DNA of 22,683 nucleotides from CAYUKK01 sp964445305 (GCA_964445305.1 CAYUKK010000179.1:1-22683), one strand, 5' to 3'. Shown: positions 1 through 8,198, numbered from the stretch's first letter. Made by a program: numbers and translations. The notes: generated from the sequence alone by a model not told the origin.

Positions 1-297
1 GACCCGAGCAGGCTTCGCAATCCCAACCCCGAGCCTCCACACGCACTTTCCCGATGCTGGTTGTAAGGCCCATTAATCCCCATTGGAGAATTGGCGGAAA
101 CAGGCGAGGGGTTTGGGTGAGGAAGCCCGTCGAAGCCTGAGCGGGCATGGTTTCTCGAGCGAAGCGAGAGAAGAGCGAAGGCTGAGTCGGAGCGAGTTTC
201 CTCGCTGGGGAAACGAGCGTGCTTCGCCATCCCAACCCCGAGCCTGGCTGGGGGTGAACCACGACAGGACCCGTCGGGTGCTTTGATCGGCAATTGG
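1..297 (+). repeat. Dispersed structured repeat, copy 1 (left end cut by window)
   Basis: This GC-rich non-coding block recurs inverted at 11946-12246 and, in shorter form, at 18092-18295. It is full of short inverted repeats: GCCCG/CGGGC at 125-146, TCTCG/CGAGA near 153-169, AGCGAG-TTTC-CTCGCT at 191-206, and CGAC/GTCG at 262-276. A 25-bp module starting GCTTCGC occurs at 12-36 and again at 221-245, exactly 209 bp apart. The 67-codon open frame across it (83-286) is also open in the other copies. It has no ribosome-binding site and no recognisable domain, so I read it as a by-product of the repeat. The 3' boundary, near CAATT at 291-295, is set by comparison with the other copies. Function unknown: a MITE/REP-like element or a structured RNA are both possible. 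Confidence 0.85.
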
Positions 298-314
298 GGG
301 CTGACGTCAAGAAT

Positions 315-343
315 TTGACAGGGAGGGGGGATTCTGATAATAA
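315..343 (+). promoter_or_regulatory. secA promoter, likely leaderless
   Basis: A perfect TTGACA -35 box (315-320) is followed by a 17-nt spacer and a TAATAA -10 box (338-343). The expected transcription start, about 7 nt further on, falls at or next to the ATG at 351. No Shine-Dalgarno motif lies in 340-350, which is AT-only. The sequence therefore points to a leaderless secA mRNA. The promoter was found by eye from consensus and spacing. Confidence 0.65.
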
Positions 344-350
344 ATAATAA

Positions 351-2951
351 ATGGTTAAGTGGCTGCTCACCAAGATCTTCGGCACCAAGAATGAGCGTGA
401 CCTGAAGAAGCTCCAGCCGTTTGTCGCGGCCATCAACGACCTCGAACCCCGCATCCAAAAACTCTCCGACCCAGAGCTCCAGGCCAAAACAGCCGAGTTC
501 AAGGAAAAGCTCCGCCAGGGTGCTTCCCTCGACGATATCCTCATCGAAAGCTTCGCCGTCGTCCGGGAAGCGGCGCGCCGGACGATCCGGATGCGCCACT
601 TCGATGTCCAGCTCATCGGCGGCGTTGTCCTCCATCAGGGCAAGATCGCCGAAATGAAAACGGGCGAGGGTAAAACTCTCGTCGCCACGCTTCCCGCCTA
701 CCTCAATGCTCTCGAGGGCAAGGGTGTCCACATTGTCACGGTCAACGATTACCTGGCCAAAAGAGACACCGAATGGATGGGTCCCGTCTATCGATTCCTC
801 GGCCTTTCCGTCGGAACGATCCAGCATGAAATGAACGACGCCGACCGGAAAGCGGCCTACCGCTGCGACATCACGTACGGAACGAACAACGAGTTCGGTT
901 TTGACTACCTCCGCGACAACATGAAATTCCGTATCTCCGACCTCGTTCAGAGGGGCCATCACTACGCCATCGTCGACGAGGTCGATAGCATCCTCATCGA
1001 CGAAGCGCGAACGCCTCTCATCATTTCTGGCCCGACTGAAGAATCCACATCCCTCTATTATAAAATCGACAACCTGGTCCGCCGCTTCCACAAGGGGAAG
1101 CATTTCCAGGTGGACGAAAAAACCCGGACCGTCTCCATCCTGGAGGAGGGAGTGGCCGAGGCGGAAAGATATCTCAACGTCTCCAACCTCTATGACCTGG
1201 CTCATATGGACCTCGTCCACCACATCAACCAGGCGCTCAAAGCTCATCATCTCTTCAAGCGCGATGTTGATTACATGGTCAAGGACGGGAAGGTCATCAT
1301 CGTCGACGAATTCACCGGCCGGCTGATGCCGGGCCGCCGCTACAGCGACGGCCTCCATCAGGCCCTCGAGGCCAAGGAGAGAGTGCGCATCGAGCAGGAA
1401 TACCAGACCCTGGCTTCGATCACCTTCCAGAACTATTTCCGCATGTACAAGAAGCTCGCCGGTATGACCGGCACAGCTGCGACCGAGGCCACCGAGTTCC
1501 ACGCCATTTATAACCTGGATGTCGTCGAGATTCCAACCAATAAGCCCCTCATCCGCTACGAGTATCCGGATGTCGTCTACCGCACCGCCCGCGAAAAATG
1601 GGACGCCGTGGTCAACGAAATCGTCGAGCTCAACAAGCAGGGCCGGCCCATCCTCGTTGGTACGACCTCGATCGAAAAATCCGAGCACCTGAGCTCCATC
1701 CTCCGCAAGAAAGGTATCAAGCACGTCGTCCTCAACGCCAAGTACCACGAAATGGAAGCCAAAATCATCGCCCAGGCCGGTCGCATCGGCGCCGTGACCA
1801 TTGCCACCAACATGGCGGGACGCGGGGTCGATATCCTGCTCGGCGGCAACCCCGAATTCCTGGCCAGCGAAAACCTGCGCAAAGCGGGGATAGATCCCCT
1901 CAAGGCGACCCAGGAGCAATGGGAAAAAGCGCTTGCCGAAGCGACCCGACTGACCCAGGCGGAGCACGAGCGCGTCGTCAGCCTGGGCGGCCTTCACATC
2001 TGCGGCACGGAGAGACACGAAGCTCGCCGCATCGACAACCAGCTCCGCGGTCGAGCTGGCCGCCAGGGCGACCCCGGTTCGTCCCGCTTTTACCTTTCCC
2101 TCGAGGACGACCTCATGCGCATCTTCGGCAGCGATAGGATTTCTGGCTTGATGGCCCGGATCGGCATGGCCGAGGGCGTGCCCATCGAACACCGGATGGT
2201 GAGCAAGGCCATTGAGCGCGCTCAGAAGCAGGTCGAAGGCCAGAACTTCACCATCCGCAAGCACCTCCTCGAGTACGATGACGTCATGAACAAGCAGCGG
2301 GAGACCATCTACCGCATGCGTCGCGAAATCCTCGAGGGAAAGGACATGAAGTCCACCATCGAGGAACTCATCGAAACCCTCGTCGACTGGCATCTCGATA
2401 GTTACGCCAACAAAGATAAGGACCCCGAGGAATGGGATGTCCCTGCTCTGCGGCAAGCGATAGGAACGCAATTCGGCCTTGACCTCGACGAACTCGCCAT
2501 CGACCGGGACACCATTACCTATGACGAGCTCCGGCAAAAGCTCCTCAGCCGGTTACGGGCCATCTACGAGGAAAAGGAGAGACTCCTCGGCTCGCCGCGG
2601 ATGCGGGAGTTCGAGCGAATCATCATGCTCCAGGTCATCGACTCCCAGTGGAAGGACCATCTCCTGGGCATGGATTATCTCAAGGAAGGCATCGGGCTTC
2701 GCGGCTACGGCCAGCGAGACCCGCTCGTCGAATACAAAAAAGAAAGCTATGACATGTTCCAATCGATGATGGACCGGATCGAGGAGGAAACGGTCCGCTA
2801 CATCTTCTTCCTTCAGCCTGTCATCGAGGAAGAAATGCCGGCCAGGCGCCAGCAACCCCTCTACTATCAGCAACCCAACCAGGCCGGCGCGGCCATCGGC
2901 CGGACAAGACAAGCCCGATCCCTCATCCCCAAGAAACGCAAAAGACGTTAG
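351..2951 (+). CDS. secA: Protein translocase ATPase SecA
   Basis: SecA is the cytosolic/peripheral motor ATPase that pushes preproteins through SecYEG. The 866-residue product has the expected order. The first nucleotide-binding domain carries Walker A GEGKT (about 105-109) and DEVD (about 209-212), with the preprotein cross-linking region in between. The second follows with MTGTAATEATEF and TNMAGRGVDI, then the helical scaffold/wing region containing GLRGYGQRDPL. Length is normal for the family. The C-terminal Cys/His zinc-binding tail used for SecB contact in many SecAs is absent; the protein ends in a basic KKRKRR tail, as in several other lineages. The ATG at 351 is the only sensible start and has no Shine-Dalgarno, consistent with the promoter just upstream. 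guaB starts 17 nt after the stop and may be co-transcribed. Confidence 0.98.
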   Translation: MVKWLLTKIFGTKNERDLKKLQPFVAAINDLEPRIQKLSDPELQAKTAEFKEKLRQGASLDDILIESFAVVREAARRTIRMRHFDVQLIGGVVLHQGKIAEMKTGEGKTLVATLPAYLNALEGKGVHIVTVNDYLAKRDTEWMGPVYRFLGLSVGTIQHEMNDADRKAAYRCDITYGTNNEFGFDYLRDNMKFRISDLVQRGHHYAIVDEVDSILIDEARTPLIISGPTEESTSLYYKIDNLVRRFHKGKHFQVDEKTRTVSILEEGVAEAERYLNVSNLYDLAHMDLVHHINQALKAHHLFKRDVDYMVKDGKVIIVDEFTGRLMPGRRYSDGLHQALEAKERVRIEQEYQTLASITFQNYFRMYKKLAGMTGTAATEATEFHAIYNLDVVEIPTNKPLIRYEYPDVVYRTAREKWDAVVNEIVELNKQGRPILVGTTSIEKSEHLSSILRKKGIKHVVLNAKYHEMEAKIIAQAGRIGAVTIATNMAGRGVDILLGGNPEFLASENLRKAGIDPLKATQEQWEKALAEATRLTQAEHERVVSLGGLHICGTERHEARRIDNQLRGRAGRQGDPGSSRFYLSLEDDLMRIFGSDRISGLMARIGMAEGVPIEHRMVSKAIERAQKQVEGQNFTIRKHLLEYDDVMNKQRETIYRMRREILEGKDMKSTIEELIETLVDWHLDSYANKDKDPEEWDVPALRQAIGTQFGLDLDELAIDRDTITYDELRQKLLSRLRAIYEEKERLLGSPRMREFERIIMLQVIDSQWKDHLLGMDYLKEGIGLRGYGQRDPLVEYKKESYDMFQSMMDRIEEETVRYIFFLQPVIEEEMPARRQQPLYYQQPNQAGAAIGRTRQARSLIPKKRKRR

Positions 2952-2968
2952 CTTCAAAAGGAGGCCGC

Positions 2969-4432
2969 ATGCTGGAGGCAAGAATACGGGAAGGCTTAAC
3001 CTTTGACGATGTCCTTATCCTCCCCGCCAAATCCACAGTTATTCCGGCCGATGTGGATGTGACGACGAAGCTCAGCCAGCGCATCGACCTCAAGATTCCC
3101 ATCGTCAGCGCCGCCATGGACACGGTGACGGAATCCCGCATGGCCATTGCTCTCGCCCAGCAGGGAGGGATTGGGATCATCCATCGCAACCTGCCCATCG
3201 CCACTCAGGCTGAGGAAGTGGACAAGGTCAAGCGCCACGAAAGCGGCATGATCGTTGACCCCATCACCATGCGGCCCCAAGACAAAATCTATCAGGCTAT
3301 TGAGCTCATGAAAAAATACAAGATCTCCGGCCTTCCCGTCACTGATGAGAACAACAAGCTTGTCGGCATCCTGACGAACCGGGACATCCGTTTCGAAACG
3401 CGGCTTCATCTTCCCGTCGAGAAAGTGATGACCAAGGAGCTCATCACCGTCCCCCTCGGCACATCCCTTGAGGAAGCGGAGAAGCTCTTCCACAAACACA
3501 AAATCGAAAAAATCCTCATGGTCGATGAAAACTTCCACCTCAAGGGGTTGATCACCTATAAGGATATCCTCAAACGCATCCAGTACCCGAACGCGGCCAA
3601 AGATAGCTTTGGCCGCCTCCGTGTCGGCGGCGCCATCGGGATTGGCGAAGACACCCTGGACAGGGCCCAGGCGCTCATCGAAGCCAAGGCGGATGTTCTC
3701 GTCGTCGATACGGCGCACGGACATTCCCAGAGGGTCCTGGATACCGTCAAGCTCCTCCGGGAGAAGTTTCCCGACCAGGAAATTATCGCCGGCAACATCG
3801 GGACCGCGGAAGCGGCGGCTGACCTCATCGACCTTGGCGTCAACGCCGTCAAAGTCGGCGTCGGGCCGGGCTCTATCTGCACGACTCGGGTCGTCACCGG
3901 AGCCGGCGTTCCCCAGATTACGGCCATCGCCGACGTCTATAAAGTGGCCAAAGCGCGGCATGTGCCCATCATCGCCGACGGCGGCATTAAGTTCTCTGGC
4001 GATATCACCAAGGCCATCGCTGCAGGCGCCAGCACGGTCATGCTGGGCAACATGCTGGCCGGAACAGATGAAAGTCCGGGCGACGTGGTCATTTACCAGG
4101 GCCGCTCCTACAAAACTTATCGAGGTATGGGTTCGATGGAGGCGATGAAGGAAGGGAGCCGGGACCGTTATTTCCAGGACTCGCCGCTGAGTGCGAGCAA
4201 GCTTGTCCCGGAGGGGATTGAGGGACGTGTTCCCTACAAAGGTAGCGTTTCCCGAATCATCCAGATGATGGTCGGTGGTCTCAAGGCCGGAATGGGCTAC
4301 GCTGGCTGCCGGAATATCGAGGAGCTGCAGAAGAAGGCCAAGTTCATCAAAATCACCGCCGCCGGCCTCCGGGAAAGCCATGTCCATGACGTCATCATCA
4401 CCAAGGAAGCACCCAATTATCACCTGGATTGA
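2969..4432 (+). CDS. guaB: Inosine-5'-monophosphate dehydrogenase
   Basis: GuaB oxidises IMP to XMP with NAD+, the committed step of guanine nucleotide synthesis. The 487-residue protein is a full-length IMPDH: a TIM barrel interrupted by a CBS pair (roughly residues 93-200, GLPVTDENNKLVGILTNRD and the LITYKDI repeat), the GSICTTR loop with catalytic Cys304, and the flap motif MEAMKEGSRDRYF with the catalytic Arg-Tyr pair. The ATG at 2969 is preceded by a strong Shine-Dalgarno, AAAGGAGG, at 2957-2964. It follows secA by 17 nt. The 3' intergenic space is short, and I see no clear terminator beyond a weak GGATG/CATCC hairpin near 4461-4476. A 492-codon antisense frame over this gene is a codon-usage shadow. 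Confidence 0.98.
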   Translation: MLEARIREGLTFDDVLILPAKSTVIPADVDVTTKLSQRIDLKIPIVSAAMDTVTESRMAIALAQQGGIGIIHRNLPIATQAEEVDKVKRHESGMIVDPITMRPQDKIYQAIELMKKYKISGLPVTDENNKLVGILTNRDIRFETRLHLPVEKVMTKELITVPLGTSLEEAEKLFHKHKIEKILMVDENFHLKGLITYKDILKRIQYPNAAKDSFGRLRVGGAIGIGEDTLDRAQALIEAKADVLVVDTAHGHSQRVLDTVKLLREKFPDQEIIAGNIGTAEAAADLIDLGVNAVKVGVGPGSICTTRVVTGAGVPQITAIADVYKVAKARHVPIIADGGIKFSGDITKAIAAGASTVMLGNMLAGTDESPGDVVIYQGRSYKTYRGMGSMEAMKEGSRDRYFQDSPLSASKLVPEGIEGRVPYKGSVSRIIQMMVGGLKAGMGYAGCRNIEELQKKAKFIKITAAGLRESHVHDVIITKEAPNYHLD

Positions 4433-4587
4433 ACATTTTTCCCTCGAATGAAGCAGGCAAGGATGGGTGGGCATCCCAAGTGATCGATTAAATTACCATT
4501 TTCCGATATGAATAGTACGATATTGTCCACAAGAAAAAGAAAGGGAAAGAAGACTCTCATGGAAAGGAGTGCCTAAACCAGGTAAAA

Positions 4588-5016
4588 ATGAAGAAATTCT
4601 GGCGCTGCTTTGTCTGTAACGACATCCACTATGGTGTCAGGCCACCCGAGGTTTGCCCGACCTGCCTGGTCAAGAACGCCTACGTCGAGGTTTCTTCGGC
4701 TGAAGCCCGCAAAGTCTGCGCAGCGACCGAGACGACGATGACCCGGGAGGACTTCCGCCAGGCAATCGAAAAATTCAGCGACAAGAACGAATTCCAGGTC
4801 AACCCGGATAAGGAGAGAGTCGAGATGCTGCTCGACGGGCTATTCGCTAATGAAAAAAATCACAGCCTCAAGTACTGTCCCTGCCGGCTGACGAGCGGCG
4901 ATCTGACGGAAGATCTCAAGCTCGTCTGCCCCTGCAATTTTCTTGTCCATGAGACCTACAAGGACAAACCAGACGGAGAATGCTGGTGTGGCCTTTTTGT
5001 GAGGAGGAAACCATGA
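4588..5016 (+). CDS. Rubredoxin-like domain fused to ferredoxin:thioredoxin reductase beta chain
   Basis: The predicted product is a 142-residue redox protein. Residues 7-26 hold a rubredoxin-like knuckle pair (C7xxC10 and C23xxC26, with the typical NDIHYG and PPE signatures). The C-terminal half has the FTR beta-chain pattern CPC (97-99), CPC (114-116) and CWC (132-134), with His121. In the family these bind a 4Fe-4S cluster beside the active-site disulfide and pass electrons to thioredoxin. Its stop overlaps the next ORF, a CPHC thioredoxin-like protein, by ATGA, which makes that protein its probable partner. A possible weak promoter is TTACCA (4493-4498), 17 nt, TACGAT (4516-4521). A five-codon leader ORF, ATG-GAA-AGG-AGT-GCC-TAA, lies at 4559-4576 and may be incidental. 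The electron donor is not visible in the window. Confidence 0.93.
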   Translation: MKKFWRCFVCNDIHYGVRPPEVCPTCLVKNAYVEVSSAEARKVCAATETTMTREDFRQAIEKFSDKNEFQVNPDKERVEMLLDGLFANEKNHSLKYCPCRLTSGDLTEDLKLVCPCNFLVHETYKDKPDGECWCGLFVRRKP

Positions 5017-5297
5017 GCAAACTCATCATGTTCTATGCCCGGGAATGCCCCCACTGCCAGGCCATGATGCCGAGGGTGGAAAAGCTGGAAAAAGAAGAAA
5101 AGATTGCTTTCGACAAGCTTGAAGTCTGGCACGACGAGAAAAACGCGGATTTGATGAGGTCCTACCGTTCCGTTCTCGCTCCCAAGTGCGGCGGCCAGTT
5201 GCGCACACCGACCTTCTTCAACCCCGACACTAACGATGTTCTCTGCGGCGAAGTGTCCTACGAGAAGCTCAAAGAGTGGGCGCTCAAACAAAAATAA
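5013..5297 (+). CDS. Thioredoxin/glutaredoxin-like protein with CPHC active site
   Basis: This 94-residue thioredoxin-fold protein has the redox-active pair C12-P-H-C15 right after the first beta strand, and an RTPTFF segment supplying the cis-proline after a Cys-Gly-Gly. It is cytosolic, with no signal peptide. The start is ATG 5013, overlapping the FTR stop (ATGA), with Shine-Dalgarno GAGGAGG at 5001-5007. An earlier in-frame start lies inside the FTR gene and would add 11 unrelated residues. The pairing with an FTR beta chain suggests the two form a dithiol-reducing module. The gene ends 17 nt from the convergent panD stop. Confidence 0.9.
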   Translation: MSKLIMFYARECPHCQAMMPRVEKLEKEEKIAFDKLEVWHDEKNADLMRSYRSVLAPKCGGQLRTPTFFNPDTNDVLCGEVSYEKLKEWALKQK

Positions 5298-5314
5298 ATC
5301 GACTTCCGTGCGCC

Positions 5315-5695
5315 TCAAGACTGGGCACAACTTCGACTTTGCTTGACCTCGATAACCCTGTTGTCGGCGTCAAGGATCAGGATTTTAGGCATGAAAAAAT
5401 CCGTCTCCTCTTCATCGACGACGACGTAGGAGACGACGATGAGCCTGTCCCCCACCTTGGCCCGGTGGGCGGCTGCTCCGTAAACGCCGACTTTCCCCGA
5501 CCCTTTCTCAGCCTTGATGAGGTAAGTGGCAAACCTTTCCCCGTTCGAAACGTTATAGACATGTACTTTCTCAAAGGGAAGCATGTCGGCCGCTCGGATC
5601 AACTCTTCATCCAGAGCCAGGCTGCCCTCGTAATCAATCTTGGTCTCGGTGACCCGGGCATGGTGAAGCTTGGCTTTAAGCATGATTCTTTTCAT
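5315..5695 (-). CDS. panD: Aspartate 1-decarboxylase precursor
   Basis: PanD decarboxylates L-aspartate to beta-alanine for pantothenate and CoA synthesis. The 126-residue proenzyme carries the self-cleavage site Y22-E-G-S25; cleavage before Ser25 gives the pyruvoyl group. The motifs NVSNGERFATY and NGAAAH-like GAAAHRAKVGD are also typical. Start MKRIML fits the family length. The gene follows panC in the same direction with 6 nt between them, completing a panBCD cluster. It ends tail-to-tail with the thioredoxin-like gene. Confidence 0.97.
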   Translation of the reverse strand: MKRIMLKAKLHHARVTETKIDYEGSLALDEELIRAADMLPFEKVHVYNVSNGERFATYLIKAEKGSGKVGVYGAAAHRAKVGDRLIVVSYVVVDEEETDFFMPKILILDADNRVIEVKQSRSCAQS

Positions 5696-5701
5696 GATGG
5701 C

Positions 5702-6559
5702 TTACCCCTTCTTTCTTTCCTTCAATACCGTGTTATCGATGAGCCTTGTCTTGCCGATGTAAACGGCCAGGGCAACGAGGACATCCCGGTCGATCGTTTC
5801 CACAGGGTCGAGCTCCTCGAGGTCGACGATGGCGACGTAGTCAATCCTGGCCAGCAGTTCCTGGCTGATGAGGTCTCTCATCCTGGCCAGGATAACCCCG
5901 GCTCTCCTCTCCCCTGCTTCAAACATCCTCTCTGCCTCGACAAGGCTCTGCCTCAGGATGAGGGCGGCTTGCCTCTCCTTCGCGTTGAGATAAGTGTTCC
6001 TCGAGCTCAGGGCCAGCCCATCCCGCTCTCGAACAATTGGAAGAACGCGGATATCGATGTCCATATCCAAATCCTTGACCATTCTCTGGATGATGAGAGC
6101 TTGCTGGGCGTCTTTTTGCCCGAAGAAGGCGATGTCGGGCTGGACGATGTGGAAAAGCTTGAGAACAACCGTACACACGCCCCGGAAATGCCCCGGCCGC
6201 GACCGGCCGCAGAGCTTATCTTGGAGGCCGGGCACTTCGACCATCGTCTTGAAGCCCCCCGGATACATCTTGGAGGCTTCAGGGTAGAAAAGAAAATCGA
6301 CTCCCTCGGCCTCGAGCAAACGAGCGTCCCGCTCAAGGTCCCTCGGGTACTCCTTGAAATCCTCTTTCGGCCCGAACTGAAGGGGGTTGACAAAGATGCT
6401 GACGACCGTGGCGTCGGCGGCCTTCCGGCATTCTCTGACCAGGCTGAGGTGGCCCTCATGGAGAAACCCCATCGTCGGAACAAACCCGACTGTTTTGGCT
6501 CGAGCTTTGATCTCTCTGACCGCTTCTTTCATTTCTGGGATGAGGACAACGATTTTCAT
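5702..6559 (-). CDS. panC: Pantoate--beta-alanine ligase
   Basis: PanC condenses pantoate with beta-alanine using ATP. The 285-residue protein shows the nucleotidylyltransferase HxGH motif (H34-E-G-H37, in PTMGFLHEGHLSL), FVNPLQFGPKED, the FFGQKDAQQ segment and SSRNTYL near the KMSKS-equivalent position. The ATG at 6559 overlaps the panB stop by four bases (ATGA), implying translational coupling. Its substrate pantoate needs a ketopantoate reductase (panE or equivalent), which is not in this window. Confidence 0.97.
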   Translation of the reverse strand: MKIVVLIPEMKEAVREIKARAKTVGFVPTMGFLHEGHLSLVRECRKAADATVVSIFVNPLQFGPKEDFKEYPRDLERDARLLEAEGVDFLFYPEASKMYPGGFKTMVEVPGLQDKLCGRSRPGHFRGVCTVVLKLFHIVQPDIAFFGQKDAQQALIIQRMVKDLDMDIDIRVLPIVRERDGLALSSRNTYLNAKERQAALILRQSLVEAERMFEAGERRAGVILARMRDLISQELLARIDYVAIVDLEELDPVETIDRDVLVALAVYIGKTRLIDNTVLKERKKG

Positions 6560-7398
6560 CTTCCCCTCCCCATCTTGGCCGGGTGATAGGAATGGGCTTC
6601 GTCCGGATAGAGGCCGCGTCTGACTTCGTCCGCATACGTCTGAACAGCTTGGCGGATGATAGCCTGAAGGTCGGCGTATTTCTTGACGAATTTCGGGTGG
6701 TAGCCGTTGGACAACCCGACCAGGTCATGGAAGACAAGAATCTGACCATCGCAGTCGGGGCCAGCGCCGATACCAATAGTCGGCACCTTCAGCCTGGCCG
6801 TAATGGTGCGGGCCAGCGTCGAGGGGATGCATTCCAGGATGACGGCAAAAACGCCCGCTCTTTCCAGGTTGACGGCGTCAGCCAAGATTCGCCTGGCTTC
6901 CTCCCGGTCAGCCCCCCGGACTTTATACTGGCCAAAGCGGTAAATCGATTGCGGCGTCAAACCCACATGACCGAGGACCGGGATCTCAGCTTCCACCAAG
7001 GCTTCGACCAGCCTCAACCTTTTCCGGGATGCGCCCTCGATTTTCACGGCTTTGGCTCCCGCTTCCTTGAGGAACCGCGAAGCGTTGGCGATCGTTTCCT
7101 CAACCCCCAGATGGTAAGAGAAATAGGGCATATCGCCCACAACGAGGGCGCGGCGCACGGCCCGGGTGACGGCCCGGGTGTGATGGACCATTTCCTCCAT
7201 CGTCACCGGGATCGTCGTCTCGTACCCGAGGACGACCATTCCCAATGAATCCCCGACGAGAATGATGTCCACGCCGGCTTCGTCGACGATGCGGGCAGTG
7301 GGAAAATCGTAAGCCGTCAGGGCAACGATTTTTTCCTGGCTCTTCTTCTTGGCCAGGAGTGAGGGGATCGTGACAGGCGAGAATTTTTGTTCGGGCAT
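6556..7398 (-). CDS. panB: 3-methyl-2-oxobutanoate hydroxymethyltransferase
   Basis: PanB transfers a one-carbon unit from methylenetetrahydrofolate to 2-ketoisovalerate, giving ketopantoate. At 280 residues it is full length. It has the TAYD start of the barrel, VGDSLGMVVLGYETTIPVT (Asp50-Ser51 near the metal/substrate site) and VILECIPS with the catalytic Glu. Shine-Dalgarno sequence GAAAGGAAGG precedes the ATG. It follows the kinase-like gene by 67 nt and overlaps panC by ATGA. Confidence 0.98.
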   Translation of the reverse strand: MPEQKFSPVTIPSLLAKKKSQEKIVALTAYDFPTARIVDEAGVDIILVGDSLGMVVLGYETTIPVTMEEMVHHTRAVTRAVRRALVVGDMPYFSYHLGVEETIANASRFLKEAGAKAVKIEGASRKRLRLVEALVEAEIPVLGHVGLTPQSIYRFGQYKVRGADREEARRILADAVNLERAGVFAVILECIPSTLARTITARLKVPTIGIGAGPDCDGQILVFHDLVGLSNGYHPKFVKKYADLQAIIRQAVQTYADEVRRGLYPDEAHSYHPAKMGRGR

Positions 7399-7465
7399 GT
7401 TCCTTCCTTTCTCCCCATCCCGCCTCAGCCGCGGGATTGAGGTAAAGTCTTATTTCCACCCATGC

Positions 7466-8134
7466 TCATTTCTTCTTCAAATCCCCAGGGCTAAAGCTCT
7501 GGGGTACATAATAGAGGGACCCCTTTTTCATCTGACTAATCTGATCGACGAGGTCCGTAATTTCTTCTTCCCGGGTCAAGTCGAGCTCATCGGCCTTGAC
7601 GACAAGAAGGGGGGAGGTCTGGAAATTGAAGAAAAAGTAATCAAACGCCTCGACCAGGTCGCCCAGGTATTTCTCGGAGATGTTCTTCTCCCAGGCACTC
7701 CCATCGCGAGCAATCCTCTTCAGGAGCGTGGGAAGAGAGATCTGGAGATAGATGGTCAGGTCCGGCCGGGGGATTCTCTCGGCCAGAATGGTGTAAATTC
7801 TCTCGTAGACAACGAGCTCGTCGTCGTTGAGCGTCTGGTAGGCGTAGATTTTATCCTTTTCAAAAAGATAATCGCAGATGACCCTCTCCTCGAACAAGTC
7901 CCGCTGGGCAAGCCGGAGCTGCTGGTGGTAGCGGTTGACCAGAAAAACCAGCTGGGCCAGGAAGGCCGCACCTTCTTTCTCGTCGTAGAAGTCCTTGAGG
8001 TAGGGGTTTTCTGTCCGGTCGAGGACAACTTTCCCGCCGATGAACTGCGCCAGGAGCTGAGCGAACTTGCTCTTCTGGCACCGCGGCACGCCCTCGATGG
8101 CGATGTGGCGGAATGGAATATCGTCCTTCTTCAT
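7466..8134 (-). CDS. Deoxynucleoside kinase-like protein with altered P-loop
   Basis: The 222-residue product looks like the deoxynucleoside kinase (dNK/dGK) family: ENPYLKDFY near residues 42-50, QLVFLVNRYHQ, a DYLFEKDKIYA segment (about 88-98) and a late KNISEKYL. Family members phosphorylate deoxynucleosides with ATP. The Walker A normally reads GxxGxGK[ST], but here residues 15-22 are GVPRCQKS, with the last glycine replaced by Gln. The lid segment usually reads RGRxYE and is ARDGSAWE here. Activity is therefore uncertain. In related genomes a kinase of this type sits between folate genes and panB; here it is directly upstream of panB. A promoter-like pair lies at 8170-8198. Confidence 0.82.
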   Translation of the reverse strand: MKKDDIPFRHIAIEGVPRCQKSKFAQLLAQFIGGKVVLDRTENPYLKDFYDEKEGAAFLAQLVFLVNRYHQQLRLAQRDLFEERVICDYLFEKDKIYAYQTLNDDELVVYERIYTILAERIPRPDLTIYLQISLPTLLKRIARDGSAWEKNISEKYLGDLVEAFDYFFFNFQTSPLLVVKADELDLTREEEITDLVDQISQMKKGSLYYVPQSFSPGDLKKK

Positions 8135-8169
8135 CTCACCGCAGCCAGCTGAGGAGCAAAATCGCCTAT

Positions 8170-8198
8170 TACATACCCGATAAAACCCCAGAAGTCAA
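8170..8198 (-). promoter_or_regulatory. Candidate promoter of kinase-panBCD
   Basis: On the minus strand, TTGACT (8198-8193) is separated by 17 nt from TATGTA (8175-8170), 36 nt upstream of the kinase start codon. It lies in the gap after the PspC gene. This would give the kinase-panBCD genes their own transcription start. Confidence 0.45.

Noticed and set aside
83..286. 67-codon frame in dispersed repeat copy 1, similar to frames in the other copies
   Set aside because: The peptide similarity follows from DNA repeat similarity; there is no Shine-Dalgarno, it is Arg-rich from palindromes, and copy 3 is read in the opposite sense inside another gene.
2996..4474. 492-codon open frame antisense to guaB
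   Set aside because: It mirrors guaB codon usage, has no ribosome site or known domain, and spans the whole of a clearly functional gene.
4559..4576. Five-codon leader ORF before the rubredoxin-FTR gene as an attenuator peptide
   Set aside because: There are no repeated regulatory codons and no alternative terminator/antiterminator hairpins.
5276..6586. 436-codon + strand frame across panD and panC
   Set aside because: It is a shadow of two well-identified minus-strand enzymes.
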